64,000 nt of DNA from SZUA-35 sp964351995 (GTDB lineage Bacteria > Actinomycetota > Acidimicrobiia > Acidimicrobiales > SZUA-35). Shown here piece after piece: positions 8,759-16,448 of this stretch (its first letter is position 1; each line of letters opens with the position of its first letter). The DNA is taken from contig CAYGQE010000021.1 in NCBI GenBank assembly GCA_964351995.1, forward strand, positions 25,207 through 89,206, in the 5' to 3' direction. A program made the position numbers and the translations under genes. Below the pieces are notes generated by a model. The model was not told where the DNA came from. It ran no database searches and was given only the letters and a program-made list of their open reading frames with translations.

Positions 8759-9988
8759 ATGGCATTGGCGGAGGTGCGGGAAGCAGAACAGGCCGGTATT
8801 CGCTCGGTCGCCGCTGCCCGCGCCGCCGGTGCCGAAGCCGTTGCGAAACTCGCCCGGGCCGAGCAACTCCGAGCCGAAGCCGTCGCCGGTTTGATCGACT
8901 TCGACGCCCTCGACGCCCATGTCGCTGAAGGGTTCGCCACACCAGAACGCCGCCTCACCGTTCTGGGCAACGTGATCGACAGCGAAGCCGTCCGCCTGCA
9001 ACGCATCATCCGCTTCTGCGCCCAACACACCCTCGTCGCCGACGCTCTCGAAGCGGGCGACATCACCGTCGACCACGCCGACATACTCCGCACCGCAGCC
9101 CACGCTGCCGGTGCCGGACTGTTCAACGACGACCTCCTCGACTTGCTGCATGCGGCCAAGGGTGTCGACTTCTCGGTGTTCAACGACCGCATCAACGCTT
9201 GGACGTGGCGCAAAGCTCCCGAAGTGACTGAAGACGGCATCGAACAACAGTTCAACAACCGCTACCTCAGCATCCAAAGCGACATCTTCGGTGGTGCCAA
9301 AGGCAGCTTCAAGCTCGACGCTGCCGGCGCGGCAGTCGTCGCCGAAGCTCTCGAGACAAAACCAGATCCCGCGAACTCGGTTGCCCCGCAACGCACCGCA
9401 GGACAACGCCGAGCCGATCGCTTGGTCGAGTTGGCAGAGTTCGTCAACAGCGGCACCACACCCAACCCCGGCAGTGGTGGTGACGGTTCTGAGCCGACCG
9501 GTGCTCGCCGTGCCGGCAGCAACGTCGACGTCTTGCTCGACCTCCCCACCCTGCTCGGGATCCCGTTCGACCTCGACAACCACCGCACCGACACTGGCGA
9601 GGTCGATTGGACCAGCATCCAACAAACCTTCACCGCCACCGGGTCCGCACCCCGCCCGGTGCTGGCCCAGTTCTTCTGCGACGCGTCGTACCGCCAACTC
9701 ATCACCTCCGGCCCCCGCATCGTGTTGGACTACAACAAAGCCACCCCCGACATCCCAAGGGCGCTCCGCCGAGCGATCCAACGCCGCGACCGCTGCTGCC
9801 AATTCGCCGGCTGTGATCGCAAGTGGCAGTGGTGCGACGTGCACCACCTCGTACCAGTCGAACAAGGCGGCCCAACAAACGAACAGAACCTGGCGTTGGT
9901 GTGCCGGTTCCACCACACCCTGATTCACCAAGGCGGCTGGAAACTCATCCGGCAGAAAGACGGACGATTACTCACCACCAGTCCCTAA
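8759..9988 (+). CDS. DUF222 / HNH endonuclease domain protein (13E12 repeat family)
   Basis: A 409-aa protein of the actinobacterial 13E12 type. The N-terminal two thirds is the helical DUF222 region (MALAEVREAEQAGIRSVAAARAAG onward). The C terminus has an HNH nuclease motif: RAIQRRDRCCQFAGC, then CDVHHLVPVEQGG, N-x-x-N-L-A-L-V-C and HH near the end (FHHTLIHQGGW), giving the Cys pairs and His residues expected for metal binding. These genes are multicopy and mobile-associated in actinobacteria; their role is unproven. ATG 8759 is chosen because residues upstream are Cys/Arg-rich and unlike the family. It lies between the ATPase pseudogene and the toxin-antitoxin pair, consistent with an insertion-prone stretch. 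Confidence 0.85.
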   Translation: MALAEVREAEQAGIRSVAAARAAGAEAVAKLARAEQLRAEAVAGLIDFDALDAHVAEGFATPERRLTVLGNVIDSEAVRLQRIIRFCAQHTLVADALEAGDITVDHADILRTAAHAAGAGLFNDDLLDLLHAAKGVDFSVFNDRINAWTWRKAPEVTEDGIEQQFNNRYLSIQSDIFGGAKGSFKLDAAGAAVVAEALETKPDPANSVAPQRTAGQRRADRLVELAEFVNSGTTPNPGSGGDGSEPTGARRAGSNVDVLLDLPTLLGIPFDLDNHRTDTGEVDWTSIQQTFTATGSAPRPVLAQFFCDASYRQLITSGPRIVLDYNKATPDIPRALRRAIQRRDRCCQFAGCDRKWQWCDVHHLVPVEQGGPTNEQNLALVCRFHHTLIHQGGWKLIRQKDGRLLTTSP

Positions 9989-10057
9989 CAAGGGTGCTGG
10001 TGCAAGGAACTTCAATCAAAGATTGAGATTCCGGCTCGAACCAACACGGTTCGAGCC
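9973..10057 (+). terminator. Hairpin cluster after the HNH gene
   Basis: Three hairpins follow one another. At 9973-10002 an imperfect stem (CACCA with TGGTG, CCCT with AGGG, loop AACA) overlaps the stop codon. At 10012-10026 is TCAATC-AAA-GATTGA. At 10033-10057 is a perfect 10-bp stem GGCTCGAACC with a 5-base loop and its exact complement. No T-run follows, so this could be a Rho-assisted terminator or an RNA-stabilising structure. Confidence 0.6.
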
Positions 10058-10102
10058 ACACCCGCGCCCGACATCGGGACTCACGAATTGGTTCCGATGA
10101 GG

Positions 10103-10131
10103 CGTGATTATGCGCCAGCCAAGGGAGGCCG
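10103..10131 (-). repeat. Half copy of the accessory-block intergenic repeat
   Basis: On the minus strand this reads CGGCCT, 15 bases ending GCA, then TAATCACG. That is the core, spacing and second box of the repeat found between genes at 20.4-25.6 kb, with one mismatch in the core. The first box is not recognisable 29 bases further on. It lies just left of the toxin-antitoxin pair. Confidence 0.5.
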
Positions 10132-10145
10132 GACCTCAAACACTT

Positions 10146-10167
10146 CGCCGGTTACCGAGTGGCAGGT
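10146..10167 (+). repeat. Left direct repeat flanking the toxin-antitoxin pair
   Basis: A 22-bp sequence, CGCCGGTT-A-CCGAGTGGC-A-GGT, matches 10986-11007 at 20 of 22 positions. The two copies are 840 bp apart in the same orientation and enclose both genes of the module. Confidence 0.6.
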
Positions 10168-10218
10168 GGAGCGGTTGAGGCCGCGGTTATCGAGCGCCGC
10201 AGCGCGGAGGAAATAGAC

Positions 10219-10246
10219 TTGAATCTATATCGGCTTGGATCTATGG
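10219..10246 (+). promoter_or_regulatory. Candidate operator of the toxin-antitoxin operon
   Basis: Two direct repeats, TTGAATCTATAT (10219-10230) and TTGGATCTATGG (10235-10246), are spaced 16 bases apart and end 7 bases before the toxin start. The first also forms a short inverted repeat, TAGA-CTTGAA-TCTA. Antitoxins with XRE domains usually bind such sites at their own promoter; binding here is inferred from position. Confidence 0.45.
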
Positions 10247-10253
10247 TGTTTGG

Positions 10254-10637
10254 ATGGCGTGGGAGATCAACGGCACAGACCAGTTCGCCGATTGGTACTC
10301 CTCGCTGTCCGAACCAGAACAGGACGCCGTCATCGCTGTTGTCGAACTCCTGGCCGAGAGCGGACCACAACTCGACCGACCACACGCTGACCGGATCAAA
10401 GGATCGAAATACCACAACCTCAAAGAGCTGCGACCGCGAAGTGCGGCCAAGAACTGCCGGATCCTGTTCATCTTCGACCCGAGACGGCAAGCCGTTCTCC
10501 TCGTCGGCGGCGACAAGACCAACAACTGGGTCAAGTGGTACCAAACAGCCATTCCAAAGGCCGAAGCGCTCTACGAGGACTACTTGCAAGAACTCCAAGC
10601 ACTGGGCGTTCTTGCCGACACCGAGGAAGACAACTGA
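10254..10637 (+). CDS. RelE/HigB-type toxin
   Basis: A 127-aa protein of the phage-derived Gp49/HigB-like toxin group, which are usually ribosome-dependent mRNA interferases. Typical features are the start MAWEINGTDQFADWYSSLSEPEQDAVIAVVELLAESGP, the basic core (ADRIKGSKYHNLKELRPRSAAKNCRILFIFDPRRQAVLLVGGDK) and a C-terminal helix with NWVKWYQTAIPKAEALYEDYLQEL. The antitoxin gene follows after 2 bases. Toxin-first order is typical of higBA. The ATG is used because direct repeats that look like an operator end 7 bases upstream. Confidence 0.88.
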   Translation: MAWEINGTDQFADWYSSLSEPEQDAVIAVVELLAESGPQLDRPHADRIKGSKYHNLKELRPRSAAKNCRILFIFDPRRQAVLLVGGDKTNNWVKWYQTAIPKAEALYEDYLQELQALGVLADTEEDN

Positions 10638-10639
10638 TC

Positions 10640-10948
10640 ATGGGACACCACAAGTTCACCGACATCGTTGGCGAGATCGACGAAGACCGTCGAGCTCGCA
10701 TCGACGCCATCAAGCAAGAAGCTCGCGCCGACGCTGTCGCGTTCAATCTTGCTGAGCTGCGTCGGCTTCGTTCGCTCACCCAAGTCGAGTTGGCTGAACG
10801 GCTCCAACGAGCCCAGGCGTCGATCTCGGCCATGGAAACAGCGGACGACAACCTTTTGTCGACGTGGCGTGCCGTTGTGGAGAGCATGGGCGGCCGACTC
10901 GAACTCGTCGCTGTGTTCGACGACGAACGCATCGCCATCCCCAGCTGA
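10640..10948 (+). CDS. XRE-family antitoxin (HigA-like)
   Basis: A 102-aa partner of the preceding toxin. The C-terminal half is a helix-turn-helix: LRRLRSLTQVELAERLQRAQASISAMETADDNLLSTWRAVVESMGGRLELVAVF. The N-terminal 40 residues (HKFTDIVGEIDEDRRARIDAIKQEARAD) form the expected helical region that wraps the toxin. It should neutralise the toxin and repress the operon. The start is ATG 10640, two bases after the toxin stop, implying translational coupling. Confidence 0.9.
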   Translation: MGHHKFTDIVGEIDEDRRARIDAIKQEARADAVAFNLAELRRLRSLTQVELAERLQRAQASISAMETADDNLLSTWRAVVESMGGRLELVAVFDDERIAIPS

Positions 10949-10985
10949 ACTCACCGTCGTTGTCGGGCACTACAGCCGCACATCG

Positions 10986-11007
10986 CGCCGGTTCCCGAGT
11001 GGCTGGT
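10986..11007 (+). repeat. Right direct repeat flanking the toxin-antitoxin pair
   Basis: CGCCGGTT-C-CCGAGTGGC-T-GGT is the right-hand partner of 10146-10167. It lies 38 bases after the antitoxin stop. The rest of the spacer up to 11189 shows no gene. Confidence 0.6.
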
Positions 11008-11189
11008 TGTTCGTCCTGTGTCGCGATTATCTCGTGGCCTGGGACTGCGGCACGGGCAAAATCGGACTCGAGCCGGCCGTGCTTGGGGCACCTCGTTCAG
11101 GTATTGCGTCGGTGTGTCGAACGAATCCTGTGTACACGTTTGCCCTGGAGCACCGAAACGCAGGGAGCATTCCCGGATGCAGATTTCGA

Positions 11190-12686
11190 TCAGTCCTGCG
11201 GGGTCCAGGTGGTGTTCGGGTCGAGGGGCCAGCGTGGTCCATCGGCCCGTGCGTGCTCGAAGTTCTCCACTCGCAAGGTCGTGAGGCCTGGGCTGTCGGC
11301 GGTGAGGATCTCGGTCGCAAGATCGGTGAAACCGGCCCGGAAGTGCTGGCTGCTCTTCAACACCACCAAGTCGTAGGTGGTGACGTCGATCCCGTGGAGG
11401 GCGAACACCTCACGATCAAAGACCTGCGAACGGGCCGAACCGACGAGCACATCGACCCCACCTCGACCGCCGACCTGGAGCCTCGCCATCGAACGGTAGC
11501 TGGCCTGCAGACCAGCAAGCATCGGCGACGTGTGGACGAACCGACCGTCAGACACGGTCTTCACATAGACCGACAGCTCGAGTGGTTCGCCGTGCAGCTC
11601 GTCGTGTTTGCCGCCGAGCCTCACGTCGATGACCGAACCGGGGCCAGCGGCGTGGGCTTGCGCTGCGACCTCGGGATCGTAGATGAAGCCGAAGCATGCA
11701 CGTTCGACATCGGCTTCGAGCAACGCCCGCAACACGTGGGTCGCATCACAGGGAGAGCCACCACCGGGGTTGTCGGCGGTGTCGTTCACCACGACCGGCC
11801 CACCACGTTCGGCAGCAATCGAGATGGCCTGCCGGAGCGCCACCTCGGGCGTGAGGCTCTCGTTGCGGAAGTCTTCGCGCCGATCCCACACCTCGGCGGC
11901 CAGCGCCTGTGCATGGCGGCGAGCCAGTGCAGGATCGTTGTTGGATGTGACGACGATCGATGCTCCGGCCTGGGGGATGTCGGTGTAGGGGAACCCGTGG
12001 AAGAACGCGGCTCGGATCATGCCTGGCTCGTCTCCGATGTCGAGGCATCGGCGGCGAACGTCTGCCGCCGGGGAGGCGTCGGTGGTCGACGTCGGCAAGA
12101 GCATGGGGAGGCGCTCGACGTGGGTGGTCGGCTGCCATTCTCCCGAGACGATCCGCACCGCCGCCTCGATGGCTTCGACCCCGCGTTCGTACATGTCGAC
12201 GTGGGGATAGTCGTACACGCCGAGCATCAGGTCGTAGACCTCGTTCATCTCCTCGGTGATGCTTCCGTGCAGATCGAGGGTGGTGAGCAGGGGAATCTCG
12301 GGACCGATGACCGCTCGGATGGCCGCTCCGAGGTCAGCCTCGAGATCGTCGATCCCGTCGACGATTCCGGCGCCGTGCGTCTCGATCACCACGGCATCGA
12401 CCGGGAGTGCGTCGCGGATCCCCTCGACCAGTTCGGTCGCCAACTGCTGATAGACCTCGGCCTTGATCGTCCCCGAGGGTTGGGCGAACGCATGCAGCAC
12501 CGGAACCAGATCGTGGCCTCCCTCGCGGCCGGCGTCGATGATGCCGCCGGTGAACGTGCGCGTCCCCTCGTAGCTCAGAACACCATCGCCGCGGCGAAGA
12601 TCGAAGGCATCGAGTTCGGTCATGCCGAATGACTCAACTGCATAGGTGTTGGTTTCGTGGAGGATGCCACCGGTCGCGATTCGCAT
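11190..12686 (-). CDS. M81 family metallopeptidase (MlrC / microcystinase C-like)
   Basis: A 498-aa protein of the MlrC family, zinc-dependent enzymes known for degrading linearised microcystin but mostly of unknown substrate. It begins MRIATGGILHETNTYAV, with the conserved HETN. THGAG, LDLHGSI (metal-binding Asp and His) and YPHVDM follow in the expected order, and the C-terminal MlrC domain ends with LKSSQHFRAGF. The frame is open to 12746; ATG 12686 directly precedes the conserved N terminus. It is divergent from the DAO-family oxidoreductase (114 bases between starts), suggesting a shared catabolic theme with the next genes. Confidence 0.88.
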   Translation of the reverse strand: MRIATGGILHETNTYAVESFGMTELDAFDLRRGDGVLSYEGTRTFTGGIIDAGREGGHDLVPVLHAFAQPSGTIKAEVYQQLATELVEGIRDALPVDAVVIETHGAGIVDGIDDLEADLGAAIRAVIGPEIPLLTTLDLHGSITEEMNEVYDLMLGVYDYPHVDMYERGVEAIEAAVRIVSGEWQPTTHVERLPMLLPTSTTDASPAADVRRRCLDIGDEPGMIRAAFFHGFPYTDIPQAGASIVVTSNNDPALARRHAQALAAEVWDRREDFRNESLTPEVALRQAISIAAERGGPVVVNDTADNPGGGSPCDATHVLRALLEADVERACFGFIYDPEVAAQAHAAGPGSVIDVRLGGKHDELHGEPLELSVYVKTVSDGRFVHTSPMLAGLQASYRSMARLQVGGRGGVDVLVGSARSQVFDREVFALHGIDVTTYDLVVLKSSQHFRAGFTDLATEILTADSPGLTTLRVENFEHARADGPRWPLDPNTTWTPQD

Positions 12687-12799
12687 CGGGGGACGGTAGC
12701 TCACCAGCGATTCGGCTTCGATTCTGGAACACACCAAACACGGCACAGCAAGCCCTGTCTCGGTCCGTTGCCCGGCCCGTCCGGGTTAACCTCGCCGGC

Positions 12800-13969
12800 A
12801 TGTCTCGCACCGTGGATGCCGTCATCATCGGGGGTGGCATTGCCGGGGTCTCGGTCGGGTATGAACTGTGTCAACGTGGCCTGTCGGTTCAGCTCCTCGA
12901 GGCCGAGCAAGCCCTCGCTCATCACTCGACGGGCCGCTCAGCTGCGCAGTACCTGGAAACCTACGGCAACGAGTCGGTGCGTCGTCTGACGATTGCCGGG
13001 CGGTCCTTCTTCGAGAACCCGCCTTCGGAGTTGGTGGATGGCCCGCTCTGGCACAACCGGCCGCTCATGCATGCCTGCTCACCCGCGCACGTCGACCGTG
13101 TCCGCGCGCTGGCCGAAGAGTTCAAGGCGCTCGTTCCCACCACCGAGTTCATCGACCCCACCGAAGCGATCTCCCTCATGCCGGTATTGAGGCCCGACGC
13201 CATCGGTGGTGCGCTTCTCGAACCCGACGCCATGGAACTCGACGTCGCAGCGATCCATCAGGCATTCGTCCGAGGGATGCGCCACCACCAGGCCGAGATC
13301 CAGACGAATGCTCGCGTCACTGCGATTGCTCCATCAGGCGATGGTTGGAGGGTCACCACCGCATCGGGCGCGATCTCTACCCCGCTGGTTGTCAACGCAG
13401 CTGGAGCCTGGTGCGACCAGATCGCGCAGCTCGCGTCCATCGAACCACTCGGCTTGCTTCCGCTCCGGCGTACCGTCGCCGTCGCGTCGCTGCCCGCGGG
13501 GATCACCGACGCCGGTTCGTGGCCACTCGTCGCTTTCGAAGCCGAGGAAGGCGGGATGGCCGGCTACTGCAAGCCTGAGCCGGGCGGACTCCTCATCTCC
13601 CCGGCCGACGAAACACGGTCGCTGCCTTGTGACGCCCGCCCCGACGAGATCGACGTTGCGCGCGCCATCGATGTGATCGACCAATGGACAACGCTCGAGC
13701 TGCGTCGCGTTCGCACGACGTGGGCGGGCCTGCGCACCTTCGCAGCCGATCGAACCCTCGTCGCCGGATTCGACACCGATGCGCCGGGCTTCTTCTGGCT
13801 CGCCGGTCAGGGCGGCTACGGCATCCAGACCGCGCCCGGGCTCGCCCGAGCCGCAGCGGGACTCTTGCTCGATGGCGAGTTGCCACAGGACCTCATCGCA
13901 GCGGGGCTCACTCGAGCCGAGCTGGCACCGGATCGTCCCGGGGTCAGTGGAGCACTCGCTCCGGGTTAG
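12800..13969 (+). CDS. FAD-dependent oxidoreductase, DAO family
   Basis: A 389-aa flavoprotein of the glycine/D-amino-acid oxidase-like family. The N-terminal Rossmann motif is VDAVIIGGGIAGVSVGYEL and the FAD-contacting end is GFFWLAGQGGYGIQTAPGLARAAAGLLLDG. The middle carries RTVAVASLP and WAGLRTFAADRTLVAG, typical of sarcosine or D-amino-acid oxidases. It probably oxidises a secondary amine or amino acid in the cytosol; the substrate is not determinable. ATG 12800 sits directly before the FAD motif, although the frame is open earlier. A TauD-family dioxygenase gene follows after 80 bases in the same direction. Confidence 0.88.
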   Translation: MSRTVDAVIIGGGIAGVSVGYELCQRGLSVQLLEAEQALAHHSTGRSAAQYLETYGNESVRRLTIAGRSFFENPPSELVDGPLWHNRPLMHACSPAHVDRVRALAEEFKALVPTTEFIDPTEAISLMPVLRPDAIGGALLEPDAMELDVAAIHQAFVRGMRHHQAEIQTNARVTAIAPSGDGWRVTTASGAISTPLVVNAAGAWCDQIAQLASIEPLGLLPLRRTVAVASLPAGITDAGSWPLVAFEAEEGGMAGYCKPEPGGLLISPADETRSLPCDARPDEIDVARAIDVIDQWTTLELRRVRTTWAGLRTFAADRTLVAGFDTDAPGFFWLAGQGGYGIQTAPGLARAAAGLLLDGELPQDLIAAGLTRAELAPDRPGVSGALAPG

Positions 13970-14049
13970 CGCCCGGAGCGGCCCGAACTTGGTCTTCGCG
14001 TCGTCTTGCGCCAAGGTTTGCCGCAGCAAGCAAGCGATGGAGACGTCTC

Positions 14050-14952
14050 ATGAACAGTGCACTCACGATCAAACCGCTCGCCGACAAGACCTTCGGCGCA
14101 ATCGTCGAGAACCTCGATGTCGAGACCGTCGTCGGACCAGACACCTCGTCTGAGCTCTGGGAGGTGCTGCACGCAGCGTGGATCGAGTACGCGCTGCTCA
14201 TCCTGCCCGAGGTGTTTCTCACCCGGGAGCAGCAGGTCGCTCTTGCCAAACGGTTCGGATCGATCGAGTTGCTCGGCGGCCGGGAGATCGTGGCGTTGAG
14301 CAACGTCGCTCCGAGCGGCGCTCTCCGTGGGGAGGACGACGTGATGAAGGTGCTGCGCGGCAACATGGACTGGCATGTGGACAGCACCTACATGCCGCTG
14401 CAGTCGAAAGGGTCAGTCTTTTCGGCCGAGGTCGTGCCGACCAAAGGTGGGGGCACCGGGTTTGCTGACATGCGGGCCGCCTACGCAGCCCTCGAGGACG
14501 ACACGAAATCCATGGTGAACGGGCTGTCTGCCCATCATTCGCTCCATCACAGCCAACGAGCCCACGGCCACGTTCACGCCGAGGACTCTGACTATGTCGG
14601 GTACGGCCTCGAGCACAGCGGGGCCCCGTTGCGCCCGCTGGTGAAGCATCACCCGGTGACCGGCACACCCTCGCTGCTCATCGGGCGTCACGCCTACGGC
14701 GTTCCCGGTCTTTCGGGGTCGGAGTCCGAGCAACTGTTGGCCGAGCTCGTCGACCAGGCCTGCCAAGGCCCCCGGGTGTACGAGCACCAATGGCGCAGCG
14801 GCGACGCCGTCATCTGGGACAATCGATGCCTCCTGCATCGCGCTCGGCCGTGGGACATGACCGAAGCGAGAACAATGTGGCACGCCCGCATCGCCGGCGA
14901 CGACGAGTCTGAGTTCGCACCGCTCGTTTCCGACACAGGCGCAGCCGCATGA
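14050..14952 (+). CDS. TauD/TfdA-family 2-oxoglutarate dioxygenase
   Basis: A 300-aa Fe(II)/2-oxoglutarate-dependent dioxygenase. Iron ligands are visible as H-x-D in MDWHVDSTYMP and the distal His in CLLHRARPWDM; the 2-oxoglutarate-binding Arg is in EARTMWHARI. The family oxidises sulfonates, aryloxyacids, carnitine precursors and similar compounds; the substrate cannot be told. ATG 14050 begins MNSALTIKPLADKTFGAIVENLD, the usual start of the family. It lies between the DAO-family oxidoreductase and the serine hydrolase, all on the plus strand, consistent with one degradative unit. Confidence 0.88.
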   Translation: MNSALTIKPLADKTFGAIVENLDVETVVGPDTSSELWEVLHAAWIEYALLILPEVFLTREQQVALAKRFGSIELLGGREIVALSNVAPSGALRGEDDVMKVLRGNMDWHVDSTYMPLQSKGSVFSAEVVPTKGGGTGFADMRAAYAALEDDTKSMVNGLSAHHSLHHSQRAHGHVHAEDSDYVGYGLEHSGAPLRPLVKHHPVTGTPSLLIGRHAYGVPGLSGSESEQLLAELVDQACQGPRVYEHQWRSGDAVIWDNRCLLHRARPWDMTEARTMWHARIAGDDESEFAPLVSDTGAAA

Positions 14953-14964
14953 GGAACAACCACT

Positions 14965-14992
14965 CCCAACAGCTCGTACGACCGGTGTTGGG
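14965..14992 (+). terminator. Possible hairpin between tauD-like gene and hydrolase
   Basis: CCCAACA at 14965-14971 pairs with TGTTGGG at 14986-14992 across a 14-base loop. No T-run follows. It may be a weak terminator or part of the hydrolase leader. Confidence 0.3.
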
Positions 14993-15002
14993 GTAGCAGG
15001 CC

Positions 15003-16448
15003 ATGACCGAGGAGTTTCCCATGACTGAACAGAACAGCGCTGAACAGAACAGCGCTGAACAGAACGGCCAGGCGGCCTTCGACGCCGTTGTCGGCGAAGC
15101 CGCCGATGAGATCGCTCGATTGCATGTGCCGGGGCTCGCCCTCGGTGTCATCCACGGAGCCAACTCCTATGCGGCCGGCATCGGCGTCACGAACACCACC
15201 ACCCGAACGCCGGTCACCGCCGACACGACCTTCCTCGCCTGCTCGATCACGAAGACCTTCACTGCGACCCTGGCCCTTCAGCTGTCCGAAGCGGGCGATC
15301 TGGATCTGAACGATCGCATCGTCGACATCCTGCCGTGGTTCAGAGTCAAGGACCGCGAAGCGACCTCCAAGGCAAGAGTCATCGACCTCTTCCACCACCA
15401 CACCGGTTGGGGTGGCGACCACTGCTTCTCCCCCGTTCCCCCCGGTGGATCGATCACCGAGAAGACCATGCTCCAGGCCTACTTCCTCGAGCAGGTCATG
15501 CCCTTCGACCAGGCCTGGATGTACAGCAACACCAACCTCGCCTTCGCCGGCCATGTGCTGTCCGTCGTTGGCGGCAAACCCTTCGAGACCCTCATCGAAG
15601 AGCGCATCCTCTCCCCGCTCGGCATGGATGATTCATCCTTCGACTACAGCACCGCCCCGCACGACGACCGTTTCGCCTGGGGCCATCCCCCGATCTATGA
15701 CGACGACAAGATCGGTGAACTCAAGCCGATCTTCACGCCGTTCCCCGAGACCGCTGGATCCGCTGGCGGCCTGCATTCCACGATCCACGACATGTTGAAG
15801 TACGCCCGCTTCCAGCTGGACGGGAAGGATTCATCTGGCAACACGTTGCTGTCGAAGGAAGCGCTGGTGTTCGCCCACGCCCCGGCAGTTGAGGCTCCGG
15901 CCGGCGAGTTCACTGGACTGACCTGGTTCGTCCGCAAGTACGGCGAGGTCACCAGCCCCCACCACGGAGGGGCCTACATCGGCTATCGCACCTGGCTGCA
16001 GCTGATCCCGGATCACGACTTCGCCGTCGCCATCTTCACAAACAGCGACCGCGGTATCGAGGCCTACCACGCGATTGCCGACGCAACGGTCAGCGCCTTC
16101 ACCCAACTCGAGCGCCAGACCCCGATCGCAACCGGCGTTGATCCGTCGGTTCTCGATCCCTTTGTCGGCGTGTTCACCGGAACGTTCCACGACTACGAGA
16201 TCATCAAAACTGGCAGCAGCTATCAGCTTGCCCAGAGAACCAAACTGGCCAGCCCCGGAGGGAACCCACCTGCGGATCCCGTCCCCGCCGAGGTAGCCAA
16301 CACACACGAGGGTTGGTTGATCGTCACCGAGGGGCCGAACAAGGGAGCGATGGGGGAACTACTCGAAGACTCGTCCGGCGAACGCAACTACCTGCGAATC
16401 AGCAACCGGATCTTCACCCGTTCTGGAGACCCCGTCACGCGTCACTGA
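15003..16448 (+). CDS. Serine hydrolase, beta-lactamase / class C penicillin-binding fold
   Basis: A 481-aa serine hydrolase of the beta-lactamase-related (PF00144-type) group. The nucleophile motif S-x-x-K is ACSITKTFTATLAL; the tyrosine motif is MYSNTNLAFAGHVL; the third box is HHGGAYIGYRTWL. A C-terminal lipocalin-like region of about 100 residues follows. No signal peptide is seen, so a cytosolic esterase or amidase role is likely. There are two candidate starts, ATG 15003 and ATG 15021. A short tandem repeat follows immediately and encodes SAEQNSAEQN. The 3' end overlaps the convergent dehydratase gene by 7 bases. Confidence 0.88.
   Translation: MTEEFPMTEQNSAEQNSAEQNGQAAFDAVVGEAADEIARLHVPGLALGVIHGANSYAAGIGVTNTTTRTPVTADTTFLACSITKTFTATLALQLSEAGDLDLNDRIVDILPWFRVKDREATSKARVIDLFHHHTGWGGDHCFSPVPPGGSITEKTMLQAYFLEQVMPFDQAWMYSNTNLAFAGHVLSVVGGKPFETLIEERILSPLGMDDSSFDYSTAPHDDRFAWGHPPIYDDDKIGELKPIFTPFPETAGSAGGLHSTIHDMLKYARFQLDGKDSSGNTLLSKEALVFAHAPAVEAPAGEFTGLTWFVRKYGEVTSPHHGGAYIGYRTWLQLIPDHDFAVAIFTNSDRGIEAYHAIADATVSAFTQLERQTPIATGVDPSVLDPFVGVFTGTFHDYEIIKTGSSYQLAQRTKLASPGGNPPADPVPAEVANTHEGWLIVTEGPNKGAMGELLEDSSGERNYLRISNRIFTRSGDPVTRH
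15026..15067 (+). repeat. 15-bp in-frame tandem repeat in the hydrolase N terminus
   Basis: TGAACAGAACAGCGC is present twice exactly (15026-15040, 15041-15055), followed by a partial third unit. Each unit encodes five residues (NSAEQ), so copy-number changes would alter length without shifting frame. Confidence 0.85.

Noticed and set aside
10986..11040. tRNA-Ser-like start in the right direct repeat (CCGAGTGGC)
   Set aside because: No acceptor stem, anticodon arm or T-loop can be built around it.
10668..12632. 654-aa plus-strand frame over antitoxin and MlrC-like gene
   Set aside because: Frame-shifted over higA and antisense to the M81 gene; no recognisable domain.
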